Positions 50,638-58,891 are shown, counted from the stretch's first letter. The stretch: 64,000 nucleotides of DNA from Halorubellus sp034808145 (GCF_034808145.1 NZ_JAXHGM010000002.1:1-64000); one strand, 5' to 3'. The notes: generated by a model from the letters alone, not told the origin. Numbers and translations are program-made.

Positions 50638-51270
50638 GTGACGTCCGACTTCGCCGAGCGGCGCGACAGGCTCGTCGGCCGGCTCGCCGAGCGGCGGGAC
50701 GTCTCGCGACAGTCGACGCTCGACGCGATGCGCGCCGTCCCACGCGAGGCGTTCGTCCGCGACGGCGACCGCTCCGCGGCCTACGAGGACCGCCCGCTCC
50801 AGATCGCGGACGGACAGACGATCAGCGCGCCGCACATGGTCGCCATCATGACCGACGCGCTCGCACTCGACCCCGGGGAGCGCGTCCTCGAGGTCGGGAC
50901 CGGCTGCGGGTACCACGCCGCCGTCACCGCCGCCGTCGTCGGCGCGGAGCACGTGTACAGCGTCGAGTACAGCGAACGCCTCGCCGAAACCGCCCGCGAG
51001 ACGCTCGAGGAAATCGGGTACGGCGACGTTGCAGTGCGCGTCGGCGACGGCCGCGACGGCTGGTCCGAGCACGCGCCCTACGACGCCGCGTACCTGACGT
51101 GCGCCGCGAGCGACCTCCCCGACGCGGTCGTCGACCAGGTCCGCGACGGCGGCCGACTCCTCGCACCGATCGGCGACGGCACCCAGCGCCTCGTGTACGC
51201 CGAGAAACGCGACGGCGACCTCGACCGCGAGGACCGCGGCGGCGTCCGGTTCGTCACCATGCGCGGGTGA
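50638..51270 (+). CDS. pcm: Protein-L-isoaspartate O-methyltransferase
   Basis: 210 residues, GTG start at 50638 (VTSDFAERRDRLVGRL). Family motifs are complete: AMRAVPREAFV, YEDRPLQIADGQTISAPHMVAIMTDAL, the SAM loop VLEVGTGCGYHAAVTA, RVGDGRDG, YDAAYLTCAASDLP and LLAPIGDG. It methylates damaged L-isoaspartyl residues for repair. First of three methyltransferase genes in a row, each separated by ~25-100 bp. Confidence 0.93.
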   Translation: MTSDFAERRDRLVGRLAERRDVSRQSTLDAMRAVPREAFVRDGDRSAAYEDRPLQIADGQTISAPHMVAIMTDALALDPGERVLEVGTGCGYHAAVTAAVVGAEHVYSVEYSERLAETARETLEEIGYGDVAVRVGDGRDGWSEHAPYDAAYLTCAASDLPDAVVDQVRDGGRLLAPIGDGTQRLVYAEKRDGDLDREDRGGVRFVTMRG

Positions 51271-51366
51271 GCGGCGCTCCAAGCCCCGCTCGCGACCGAC
51301 GCTGCCGCTGGCACCACCGCACCCGCAGGCGGCGGACTTACGGCATCCGCGACCGACCGCCGTCGT

Positions 51367-52365
51367 ATGAACGACGACGCACGCGACGCCCTCGCGACCG
51401 TCGCCGCACTCCGCACCGCCCGCGAGACCGGTGCGCTCGACGCGCTCCTCGACGACGCCGACACCCCGAGCGACGTCGCCGCCCGAACCAGCCTCGACGA
51501 CCGCGCCGCGAGCGTCCTCGTCGACGTCCTCGCCGACCGCGGGTTCTTCGAACTCGTCGACGGCGCGTACGAACCGACGAACCGAGCGCTCGGGCTCCTC
51601 ACGAAGACCGACCTCCGCTCCATCGGCACCACCCCACGGGACGTCGACCGGTTCGACGCGTACGCCGCCCTCCCCGAGACGCTCGCCGCCGCCGACCCCA
51701 CCGAGGCCGCCCAAGAGGCACGCGGCGACGACCACGAACGCAACCGCCTCGGCGCCCGCCAAGCCACCCCGGACGCCGCCGTGAACGCCGCCGTCAGCGC
51801 CGCCCAACGAGGCGCTCCCGGCGCCACGACCGTCGTCGACGTCGGCGGCAGCCCCGGCCAGCACGCCACCGAGTTCGCCGCCCGCGGCCACGACGTCACG
51901 CTCCGCGACACCCCCGAGCGCGTCGACGCCGCACGGCCACTCCTCGCCCCCCGCGACATCGAACTCGACCCCGGCACCCTCACCGACCCCATCCCGACGA
52001 CCGACCTCGTCTTCGCGACCGACCTCACACCACGCCTCGACGACGACGCCCTCGACGCGTTCGCAGCCACCGCCCACGACGCACTCGCCCGCAACGCCGA
52101 CGCCGCCCTTGACGCCGACCTCGATACCGCCGACGCCGCCCGACGACCGACGCGCGCACTCGTCCTCGTCGAACACCTCCGCGACGACTCCCCACGCACC
52201 CCCACGCGCCGCCTCGACGCCCTCGCGACCGGCACCAGCGGCGACCACCGCAGCGAACGCACCCTCCGTATCGCGCTCGAAACCGCCGGCTTCCAACACG
52301 TCGACGTCCACGCCGTCCCCGGACTCGACGCCCAAACCATCGTCGCAACTCCACGAAGCACTTAA
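51367..52365 (+). CDS. SAM-dependent methyltransferase with N-terminal winged helix
   Basis: 332 residues from ATG at 51367. The first ~90 residues look like the dimerisation winged helix of O-methyltransferases (AALRTARETGALDALLDDA ... RTSLDDRAASVLVDVLADRGFFELVDGAY). The SAM motif is TTVVDVGGSPGQHATEFAARGHDVTLRDTP, then LVFATDLTPRLDDDAL. The mid part is Ala/Pro/Arg-rich. Acceptor unknown; small-molecule OMT-like. Between two PCMT genes. Confidence 0.8.
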   Translation: MNDDARDALATVAALRTARETGALDALLDDADTPSDVAARTSLDDRAASVLVDVLADRGFFELVDGAYEPTNRALGLLTKTDLRSIGTTPRDVDRFDAYAALPETLAAADPTEAAQEARGDDHERNRLGARQATPDAAVNAAVSAAQRGAPGATTVVDVGGSPGQHATEFAARGHDVTLRDTPERVDAARPLLAPRDIELDPGTLTDPIPTTDLVFATDLTPRLDDDALDAFAATAHDALARNADAALDADLDTADAARRPTRALVLVEHLRDDSPRTPTRRLDALATGTSGDHRSERTLRIALETAGFQHVDVHAVPGLDAQTIVATPRST

Positions 52366-52389
52366 TCCCTCGCACCCGAACGTTCAGGT

Positions 52390-53124
52390 ATGGAGCCCGC
52401 GGCGTTGCGAGAGGACATGGTCGACAGCCTCGAACACGACGCCAAGAGCGTCGTCGACACCGACGCTGTCGGCCTCGCCATGCGAACCGTCCCCCGCGAA
52501 GCGTTCGTCGACGACGAACGCAAGGCCTACACCGACCAGTCCCTCGAACACCGCGGCACGCGCGTCCTCGCGCCCAGCACCGCCGCCCGCCTCCTGGAAG
52601 TCCTCGAACCAGAACCCGGCGACGACGTCCTCGTCGTCGGCGCCGGCGTCGGCTACACCGCAGCCGTCCTCGCCGAAATCGTCGGGAGTCGAAGGGTCCA
52701 CGCCGTCGACATCACCCGCCAACTCGTCCACGACGCCCGACGGAACCTCGCCGACGCCGACTACCCCGAAGTCCTCGTCGACCGCCGCGACGGCGCCCGC
52801 GGCCTCCCCGAGTACGCCCCCTACGACCGCATCCTCGTCGAAGCCGCCGCCGTCGACCCACCACGACCCCTCCGCGACCAACTCGCCACCGACGGCCGCC
52901 TCGTCCTCCCCAGCGGACGCGGCCCCCGACAGACCCTCGTCGCCGTCACCGCCGACGGCACCGAGACCACGCACGGCCCCGTCGCCTTCCAGCCACTCCT
53001 CGCCGACGGCGAACAAGCCGGCGCCATCGAACGCAACCGCACCGCGCGCGAAGACGCCGAACGCGCCGCCCGCGCCGCCCAATCCCAGACCGGCTGGGAG
53101 CAAGACTGGATAGAGTGGGACTGA
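52390..53124 (+). CDS. PCMT-family methyltransferase, divergent paralogue
   Basis: 244 residues from ATG at 52390. VGLAMRTVPREAFVDDERKAYTD is PCMT-like, but the catalytic GQTIS...QP stretch is replaced by SLEHRGTRVLAPSTAARLLEVL. SAM loop VLVVGAGVGYTAAVLAEI is kept; C-terminal extension LADGEQAGAIERNRTAREDAERAARAAQSQTGW is helical. It is probably not an isoaspartate repair enzyme, or has altered specificity. 24 bp after the methyltransferase gene; likely one operon. Confidence 0.82.
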   Translation: MEPAALREDMVDSLEHDAKSVVDTDAVGLAMRTVPREAFVDDERKAYTDQSLEHRGTRVLAPSTAARLLEVLEPEPGDDVLVVGAGVGYTAAVLAEIVGSRRVHAVDITRQLVHDARRNLADADYPEVLVDRRDGARGLPEYAPYDRILVEAAAVDPPRPLRDQLATDGRLVLPSGRGPRQTLVAVTADGTETTHGPVAFQPLLADGEQAGAIERNRTAREDAERAARAAQSQTGWEQDWIEWD

Positions 53125-53160
53125 CCCCACGCGTCACTCGACCGACCCCCCAACCCGCGC

Positions 53161-53610
53161 CTAGCCGTCCTCGACCACCAGCAGCATCTCGTTCTCACGG
53201 TCGTCCACGAACCCGCCACTCGCCGGCGGCTTCACCACCACCTCCACCGTCCCCTGATCGCGGTTCGCAGCCAGCGACGCCGACACCGACACCGACACCC
53301 GCCCGTCCTCACCAGTCTTCCCGGTCACCACCTCATCCAGGTCCGCCGACCCCGACGTCAACACCACCGTCGCGTTCTCCACCGGCTCCCCGGCATCGTC
53401 CACCACCCGCACCGTCACCGACGACTCGCCCTCCGACACCACCGCCGGCGTCGGCCGCGCATCCACCTCGTGCACCGCCAACCCACCCACGCCAGCGAGC
53501 ATGTTCATCATCACCGACAGACTCGCCACACCCACCACGAGCGCGATTACGAGCCGAACCGGTAACCCCTCGATAGCACGACCATCACGACCGAACACAG
53601 CCAGACGCAT
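53161..53610 (-). CDS. Membrane-anchored Ig/carboxypeptidase-regulatory-like protein
   Basis: 149 residues from ATG at 53610. N-terminal cytosolic stretch FGRDGRAIEGLPVRL, one membrane helix LVIALVVGVASLSVMMNMLAGVGG reduced to its core, then an extracellular beta-sandwich: VTVRVVDDAGEPVENATVVLTSG and GKTGEDGRVSVSVSASLAAN, the Ig-like 'D-x-x-G-x-P-V-x-x-A' pattern. The start FGRDGRAIEGLPVRL is like archaellin/pilin-type N-termini without a clear peptidase site. It may be a cell-envelope component. Convergent with the PCMT paralogue. Confidence 0.7.
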   Translation of the reverse strand: MRLAVFGRDGRAIEGLPVRLVIALVVGVASLSVMMNMLAGVGGLAVHEVDARPTPAVVSEGESSVTVRVVDDAGEPVENATVVLTSGSADLDEVVTGKTGEDGRVSVSVSASLAANRDQGTVEVVVKPPASGGFVDDRENEMLLVVEDG

Positions 53611-54067
53611 ACCCCACCCTCGCCGCCCCCTCTCACAAGAACCCACGCCCCAGCACCCACCAGTCCCACGCTACCCCACGCAACACTCCAACGACACCCA
53701 CCCCAACCACGGAGTATCAAACGCGCACTTGACCCTCCGGGAACACTAATACCGTACCCACAGAAGATGGAATCGTCGACGGGACTGCCTGTCATCCACT
53801 ACGGAGACGCCTGTCGACGACCCCCCAACCGGTGGCACTCTGGTGATGGAAGTGCCCCAACGCCACCGCCTCTGACACCTTCTCCCCACGACCACACGCC
53901 ACAGCCACCACCAACGGTCACAGCTCACCGATCACGAACCGGACTCAACGCGCCCCAGTACAGAGACGACGCTCCTCGTTCGACGCCGCAGAAAATGCCC
54001 TCCGTCCTCCGAACGGGGTTGTTCGCGGCGAGCAAGCTCACCGCTCAGAGTTTTGCGTTCGGAGAAG
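53611..54067. other. Gene-free stretch before the first tRNA-Asp
   Basis: 457 bp with Pro/Arg/Ser-rich shadow frames only. Its last ~65 bp contain the tRNA-associated hairpin (54007-54064) which recurs beside the second tRNA-Asp copy. I see no other structure. Confidence 0.4.
54007..54064. repeat. Structured 3' flank of tRNA-Asp copy 1
   Basis: An outer inverted repeat CTCCGAACG (54007-54015) / CGTTCGGAG (54056-54064) encloses an inner hairpin GCGGCGAGC-AA-GCTCACCGC (54025-54044, one mismatch). A similar block stands at the same distance beside copy 2. Confidence 0.6.
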
Positions 54068-54140
54068 CGCCCGAGGCGGGATTTGAACCCGCGTCACAAC
54101 CGTGACAGGGTTGTATGATGGGCCACTACACCACCCGGGC
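54068..54140 (-). tRNA. tRNA-Asp(GUC), copy 1
   Basis: 73 nt on the minus strand. Acceptor GCCCGGG (5' end 54140) pairs with CTCGGGC (one G-U), discriminator G. Anticodon stem CAACC/GGTTG, loop CTGTCAC, anticodon GTC; T arm GCGGG-TTCAAAT-CCCGC. Appears identical to the copy at 54923-54995. A TATA-like GGTATAAAAAC lies ~28 bp upstream (54165-54175). Confidence 0.95.
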
Positions 54141-54242
54141 TTGCAACAGTACCGAGGTGACTCGTGTTTTTATACCTTTTCAATCGGAGGCGTGGATGAA
54201 GCGTGGTAACACGCCGTTTGACTAGCGTACTGAGCGAGCTAT

Positions 54243-54656
54243 TCAGGGCTGGAACTCGAAGTCAGACGCCCAATTGATCGATGGGTGATCGATCGCTGCC
54301 TCGAACCGTAACTCCATCTTCTGCTCCGTCGCATCCTCGACGTCCACCCAATAGAGCTGGTCGTCCTCGGGGAATCGAACGATGAACGCGTCAGCGACCT
54401 CCTCGTACGTCGACTCATGATAGTCTCCGCCTTTGGTCGTCTGAGAATGCGTGTTGAACCGGATCGTCTCCGGTTTGTTCCGCCACGCCGTCTTGCACTG
54501 AATCCTGAACAATTCCTCGCCATCGTCGATGACGAGGTCGTACTTATCGTTGTCACCGAACGGGATCGAGACGCTCCACCCAGCCACGAGCAACTCGTGA
54601 AGGACCGCCACCTCCGTTTCGTCCCCAACGGACTTCGAGTTCTCGACATTTCCCAT
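54243..54656 (-). CDS. Stand-alone PD-(D/E)XK endonuclease (group I intron-type, PDDEXK_5-like)
   Basis: 137 residues from ATG at 54656 (MGNVENSKSVGDETEVAV). The fold is a compact nuclease: VGDETEVAVLHELLVAGWSVSIP, then GDNDKYDLVIDDGEELFRIQCKTA, i.e. E, D (YDLV) and Q-x-K (IQCK) of the PD-(D/E)XK core, followed by FNTHSQTTKGGDYHES and DAFIVRFPEDDQLYWVDV. This resembles the I-Ssp6803I-like family of homing endonucleases found in tRNA introns. No intron surrounds it here. Instead it lies between two identical tRNA-Asp genes, same strand. Lower GC than neighbours. It may be selfish DNA acting on the tRNA locus. Confidence 0.72.
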   Translation of the reverse strand: MGNVENSKSVGDETEVAVLHELLVAGWSVSIPFGDNDKYDLVIDDGEELFRIQCKTAWRNKPETIRFNTHSQTTKGGDYHESTYEEVADAFIVRFPEDDQLYWVDVEDATEQKMELRFEAAIDHPSINWASDFEFQP

Positions 54657-54776
54657 ACCTTCCACTGGGTCACTACACGACTAAATGGCTGCTTCTCAAC
54701 GCTCTTTTGCATACAGCATCCTCCCTCAAACTCGTGCTCGCCGCTCCAATTCTCGTGCGTCGTTGGAAGTAGAGAA

Positions 54777-54804
54777 CTCCCGAGGCGGAACCTGAATCGA
54801 AGCC
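54777..54804 (-). other. Degenerate tRNA-Asp 3'-end-like fragment
   Basis: CTCCCGAGGCGG at the start matches the tRNA-Asp 3' end as read on the plus strand (CCCGAGGCGG), and the following AACCTGAATC parallels the T loop GATTTGAACC. About 17-18 of 27 positions agree. It may be a decayed attachment-site copy; chance similarity is possible. Confidence 0.35.
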
Positions 54805-54878
54805 AGACGTGCTCTCACGTTCGCGGTGCGCGACCGGCAGGGTTCTGATTCCGTTCTCGGACTCTGAACGGTTCGTTC

Positions 54879-54898
54879 GCGGCGAGAAAACTCGACGC
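54879..54898. repeat. Hairpin flanking tRNA-Asp copy 2
   Basis: GCGGCGAG-AAAA-CTCGACGC (54879-54898, one mismatch) at the position equivalent to the inner hairpin beside copy 1. The surrounding ~60 bp are roughly 75-80% alike by eye. Confidence 0.55.
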
Positions 54899-54922
54899 TC
54901 GTGGGTTCTGTGTTCGAAGAAG

Positions 54923-54995
54923 CGCCCGAGGCGGGATTTGAACCCGCGTCACAACCGTGACAGGGTTGTATGATGGGCCACTACACCACCCGGGC
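54923..54995 (-). tRNA. tRNA-Asp(GUC), copy 2
   Basis: 73 nt, minus strand, 5' end at 54995, apparently identical to copy 1 across acceptor, anticodon (GTC) and T arm. Its upstream promoter (CCTTAATCG on the minus strand near 55021-55029) differs from that of copy 1, while the 3' flank is similar. Confidence 0.95.
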
Positions 54996-55076
54996 TGCAC
55001 TCTCACGTATCGCGGTTAGACGATTAAGGCTTTCTACTCGAGACGGGTGTGGGTGTGTTCATCGTGGCACAAACGA

Positions 55077-55082
55077 TTTATA
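55077..55082 (+). promoter_or_regulatory. TATA box of the RNA polymerase operon
   Basis: TTTATA in CGATTTATACTGG. Transcription from here would start near 55108 and give a leader of about 150 nt. A second TATA-like GTTAAATG (55187-55194) could give a shorter leader of ~40 nt. Confidence 0.55.
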
Positions 55083-55112
55083 CTGGTAGTGTTCTTAGGT
55101 AGGGTAAGGTCG

Positions 55113-55152
55113 GCGACCCGCCGTTGCCGCCCTCTGTCTCCCGGCGGGTCGC
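55113..55152 (+). promoter_or_regulatory. 11-bp hairpin in the rpoH leader
   Basis: GCGACCCGCCG (55113-55123) and CGGCGGGTCGC (55142-55152) are perfectly complementary with an 18-nt loop. It begins only a few nt after the predicted start from the upstream TATA box and precedes a second promoter-like box, so it could attenuate or stabilise the polymerase-operon transcript. Confidence 0.6.
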
Positions 55153-55259
55153 GAGAGTGGCTACGCCGCGCGCGTACTTGGCAAGTGTTAAATGCCTCCC
55201 GTCTGTATGAGCCTGTAGTATCTCGTGACAGCAGTTTCTCCCGCCCGCCAGACACACTC

Positions 55260-55487
55260 ATGGTAGATGTAAGCCAACACGAACTCGTGCCAGAGCACAC
55301 GCTCCTCGAGGAGGACGAACTCGAGCCGGTGCTCGAAGAGTACGATATCGACCGTACCGACTTACCGAAGATCAAGCGGAAGGACCCGGCGCTGCCGGAC
55401 GAGGCGAGCGTCGGTGACGTCGTGAAGATCGTTCGAGATTCGCGAACAACAGACACGGCTGTCGTGTACCGACTCGTGGTAGAGTAA
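55260..55487 (+). CDS. rpoH: DNA-directed RNA polymerase subunit H (Rpo5)
   Basis: 75 residues from ATG at 55260. VDVSQHELVPEHTLLEEDELEPVLEEYDI is the archaeal Rpb5 C-terminal domain; LPKIKRKDPALPDEASVGDVVKIVRDSRT follows, and YRLVVE closes it. Archaeal H lacks the eukaryotic jaw domain, so 75-80 residues is full length. First gene of the polymerase operon; 4 bp separates it from rpoB''. Confidence 0.96.
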   Translation: MVDVSQHELVPEHTLLEEDELEPVLEEYDIDRTDLPKIKRKDPALPDEASVGDVVKIVRDSRTTDTAVVYRLVVE

Positions 55488-55491
55488 AATA

Positions 55492-57057
55492 ATGGATAGA
55501 GCAAACAGACGCGTCATCTCGAAGGAGTATTTCGGGAAGGATCGCCTCGCCGAACATCACTTCCGGTCGTTCAACTCGTTCCTGAACCGGGGGATGCAGC
55601 AGGTCGTCGACGAGAAGGAGACGATCGAGACGGACATCGGCGACAAGGAGGGTGAGGAGCCGGTGTTCGTGGAACTGAGCGACGTTCGCGTCGTCACGCC
55701 GCGTGTGCGTGAGGCGGACGGTTCGGAGGAGCTCTTGTACCCGCAGGAGGCGCGTCTCCGGAACATCACGTACTCCGCTCCCGTCTTCATGGAGATGTCC
55801 ATCGTGAAGGGCGAGGAGGGCGAGGAGCGCGTGGTCGACAAGACGGAGACGAAGGTCGGTCGGATGCCGATTATGGTCGGCTCCGACAAGTGTAACATCG
55901 CTGGGTTCTCGGACGAGGAACTCATCGAGATCGGTGAGGACCCCGCGGACCCCGGTGGGTACTTCATCGTGAACGGCAGCGAGCGCGTGCTGATGACGAG
56001 CGAGGACCTGGCGCCGAACAAGATCCTCGCGGAGTACGACACGAAGTACGGCGACGAGATCCAGGTGGCGAAGACGTTCAGTCAGCGTCGTGGCTACCGG
56101 GCGCTCGTGCTCACCGAGCGGACGCGTGACGGCCTGCTGGAGGTCTCGTTCCCGTCCGTGTCGGGGTCGATCAACTTCGTGACGCTCGTTCGGGCACTCG
56201 GTCTCGAGTCCGACGAGGAGATCGTTCACCGGGTCAGTGACGACCCGGAGGTCGTGAAGTACATGCTCGAGAACCTCGAGGCCGCGGAGGTCCAGACCGA
56301 GGAGGAGGCCATCGAGGCGCTCGGGAAGCGCGTGGCGAGCGGGCAGGGGAAGAACTACCAGCTCAAGCGCGCGAACTACGTCATCGACCGGTACCTGCTC
56401 CCGCACCTCCACGAGGAGGGCGTCGAGGAGGAGGAGACGCGCATCAACAAGGCGTACTATCTCTGTCGGATGGCCGAAGCGTGCTTCGAGCTGGCGCTCG
56501 GTCGGCGCGAGTCCGACGACAAGGACCACTACGCGAACAAGCGCCTGAAGGTGAGCGGGGACCTGATGAAGGACCTGTTCCGGACGGCGTTGAACAAGCT
56601 GGCGCGCGACGTGAAGTACCAGCTGGAGCGTGCGAACATGCGGAACCGGCAGCTGTCCGTGAACACGGTCGTTCGGTCGGACGTGCTCACGGAGCGTCTG
56701 GAGCACCCGATTGCGACGGGGAACTGGGTCGGCGGGCGGTCTGGGGTCTCCCAGCTCGTCGACCGCACGGACTTCATGGGTGTCCTCAGTCACCTGCGTC
56801 GTCTCCGCAGTCCGCTGTCGCGGTCGCAGCCGCACTTCGAGGCGCGGGACCTGCACGCGACCCAGTGGGGTCGCATCTGTCCGTCGGAGACGCCGGAGGG
56901 ACCGAACTGTGGGCTCGTGAAGAACTTCGCGCAAGCGATGGAGCTCTCACAGAACATCGAGGACGAACAGGGACTGAAGCGACAACTCGACTCCATGGGC
57001 GTGGAGGGAATCCCGGGGCTGCAGGGCCAGGGGCACGATCAGCCCGCTGACGACTAA
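55492..57057 (+). CDS. rpoB2: DNA-directed RNA polymerase subunit B'' (Rpo2 N-terminal)
   Basis: 521 residues from ATG at 55492. Protrusion and lobe regions (RLRNITYSAPVFMEMSIVKG, GRMPIMVGSDKCNI, GYFIVNGSERVLMTSEDLAPNKI), fork (GNWVGGRSGVSQLVDRTDFM, SHLRRLRSPLSRSQPHFEARDLHATQWGRICPSETPEGPNCGLVKN). In euryarchaea the beta subunit is split between B'' and B'; the break lies just after the SETPEGPNCGL motif, as here. One base separates it from rpoB'. Confidence 0.97.
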   Translation: MDRANRRVISKEYFGKDRLAEHHFRSFNSFLNRGMQQVVDEKETIETDIGDKEGEEPVFVELSDVRVVTPRVREADGSEELLYPQEARLRNITYSAPVFMEMSIVKGEEGEERVVDKTETKVGRMPIMVGSDKCNIAGFSDEELIEIGEDPADPGGYFIVNGSERVLMTSEDLAPNKILAEYDTKYGDEIQVAKTFSQRRGYRALVLTERTRDGLLEVSFPSVSGSINFVTLVRALGLESDEEIVHRVSDDPEVVKYMLENLEAAEVQTEEEAIEALGKRVASGQGKNYQLKRANYVIDRYLLPHLHEEGVEEEETRINKAYYLCRMAEACFELALGRRESDDKDHYANKRLKVSGDLMKDLFRTALNKLARDVKYQLERANMRNRQLSVNTVVRSDVLTERLEHPIATGNWVGGRSGVSQLVDRTDFMGVLSHLRRLRSPLSRSQPHFEARDLHATQWGRICPSETPEGPNCGLVKNFAQAMELSQNIEDEQGLKRQLDSMGVEGIPGLQGQGHDQPADD

Positions 57058-57058
57058 C

Positions 57059-58888
57059 ATGAGTAAACAGCAACGCGAAGCGAAGGTGTACGTGAACGGT
57101 AGTCTCGTCGGGACACATCCCGAACCGCATCAGCTCGCCGACCAGATCCGCGAGGAACGCCGGTTCGGCGACATCTCGGAGATGGTGAACGTGTCCGTGA
57201 AGGATCGGACGCGCGAAGTCATCATCAACGCGGACGCGGGGCGTGCCCGCCGGCCGCTCATCGTCGTCGAGGACGGCGAGCCGCTCATCGACGAGACGGA
57301 GATCGAGGCGCTCGAGGACGGCGAGCTCGAGTTCCAGGACCTCGTGGACAACGGCCGTATCGAGTTCATCGACGCGGAGGAGGAGGAGGACATCCTCGTC
57401 GCCGTCGACCGCGAGGACGTGACGTCGGACCACACGCACCTCGAGGTCGACCCGCAGCTCATCTTCGGTATCGGTGCGGGCATGATTCCGTATCCCGAGC
57501 ACAACGCGAGTCCGCGCATCACGATGGGTGCGGGGATGATCAAGCAGAGTCTGGGGCTGCCGAGCGCGAACTACCGGATCCGGCCGGACACGCGCCAGCA
57601 CCTCCTGCATTACCCGCAGCTGTCGATGGTGAAGACGCAGACGACGGAGCAGATCGGGTACGACGACCGGCCGGCGGCACAGAACTTCGTGGTCGCGGTG
57701 ATGTCCTACGAGGGGTTCAACATCGAGGACGCGCTCGTGATGAACCAGGGGTCGGTCGACCGGGCGCTCGCTCGCTCGCACTTCTTCCGGACGTACGAGG
57801 GCGAGGAACGCCGGTATCCGGGCGGGCAGGAGGACCGGTTCGAGATCCCGAGCCAAGACGTGCGCGGTGCGCGCGGTGAGGAGGCGTACACGCACCTCGA
57901 CGAGGACGGGCTCGTGAACCCGGAGACGCGCGTCGGCGAGAACGACGTGCTGCTCGGGAAGACGAGTCCGCCGCGGTTCCTCGAGGAACCCGACGACATG
58001 GGCGGCCTCAGTCCGCAGAAGCGCCGTGAGACGTCGGTGACGATGCGTTCGGGCGAGTCCGGGGTCGTGGACACGGTGACGCTGATGGAGGGCGAGGACG
58101 GGTCGAAGCTCTCGAAGGTCAGCGTGCGCGACGAGCGCATCCCCGAGCTCGGGGACAAGTTCGCGAGCCGGCACGGCCAGAAGGGCGTCGTCGGTCACAT
58201 CGCGCCCCAGGAGGACATGCCGTTCACGCAGGAAGGAGTCGTTCCGGACCTCGTCCTGAACCCGCACGCGCTCCCGTCGCGGATGACGGTCGGGCACGTT
58301 CTGGAGATGCTCGGCGGCAAGACGGGTGCGCTCGAAGGGCGCCGCGTCGACGGGACGCCGTTCACGGGCGAGAACGAGGACGAAATCCGCGGTGGCCTCG
58401 AGGACCGCGGCTTCCACTCCTCCGGGAAAGAGATCCTCTACTCGGGCGTCTCCGGCGAGAAGATCGAGGCGGAGATCTTCGTCGGCGTCATCTTCTACCA
58501 GAAGCTCTACCACATGGTGTCGAACAAGCTCCACGCGCGCTCGCGCGGTCCGGTGCAGGTGCTCACGCGCCAGCCCACGGAAGGACGTGCTCGCGAGGGC
58601 GGTCTGCGCGTCGGGGAGATGGAGCGCGACGTGCTCATCGGGCACGGTGCGGCGATGGCGCTCAAGGAGCGCCTGCTCGACGAGTCCGACCGCGAGTTCA
58701 TCAACGTCTGCGGGGAGTGCGGGATGAGCGCGGTGGAGAACGTCGACCAGCGGCGTGTCTACTGTCCGAACTGCGGCGAGGAGACGGACATCCACGAGAT
58801 AGAGATGAGTTACGCCTTCAAGCTCCTGCTCGACGAGATGAAGGCGCTTGGTATCGCGCCGCGACTCGAACTGGAGGACGCAGTCTGA
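57059..58888 (+). CDS. rpoB1: DNA-directed RNA polymerase subunit B' (Rpo2 C-terminal)
   Basis: 609 residues from ATG at 57059. Wall and hybrid-binding regions: DPQLIFGIGAGMIPYPEHNASPR, LGLPSANYRIRPDTRQHLLHYPQ, NFVVAVMSYEGFNIEDALVMNQGS, the catalytic-region Lys/Arg loop GDKFASRHGQKGVVG, and a C-terminal zinc ribbon NVCGECGMSA...YCPNCGEE. All features of a complete B' are present. Confidence 0.97.
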   Translation: MSKQQREAKVYVNGSLVGTHPEPHQLADQIREERRFGDISEMVNVSVKDRTREVIINADAGRARRPLIVVEDGEPLIDETEIEALEDGELEFQDLVDNGRIEFIDAEEEEDILVAVDREDVTSDHTHLEVDPQLIFGIGAGMIPYPEHNASPRITMGAGMIKQSLGLPSANYRIRPDTRQHLLHYPQLSMVKTQTTEQIGYDDRPAAQNFVVAVMSYEGFNIEDALVMNQGSVDRALARSHFFRTYEGEERRYPGGQEDRFEIPSQDVRGARGEEAYTHLDEDGLVNPETRVGENDVLLGKTSPPRFLEEPDDMGGLSPQKRRETSVTMRSGESGVVDTVTLMEGEDGSKLSKVSVRDERIPELGDKFASRHGQKGVVGHIAPQEDMPFTQEGVVPDLVLNPHALPSRMTVGHVLEMLGGKTGALEGRRVDGTPFTGENEDEIRGGLEDRGFHSSGKEILYSGVSGEKIEAEIFVGVIFYQKLYHMVSNKLHARSRGPVQVLTRQPTEGRAREGGLRVGEMERDVLIGHGAAMALKERLLDESDREFINVCGECGMSAVENVDQRRVYCPNCGEETDIHEIEMSYAFKLLLDEMKALGIAPRLELEDAV

Positions 58889-58891
58889 ACC

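Noticed and set aside
53767..54105. 112-codon plus-strand gene
   Set aside because: Pro/Ser/Arg-rich with no acidic halophile signature, and it runs into the antisense of tRNA-Asp.
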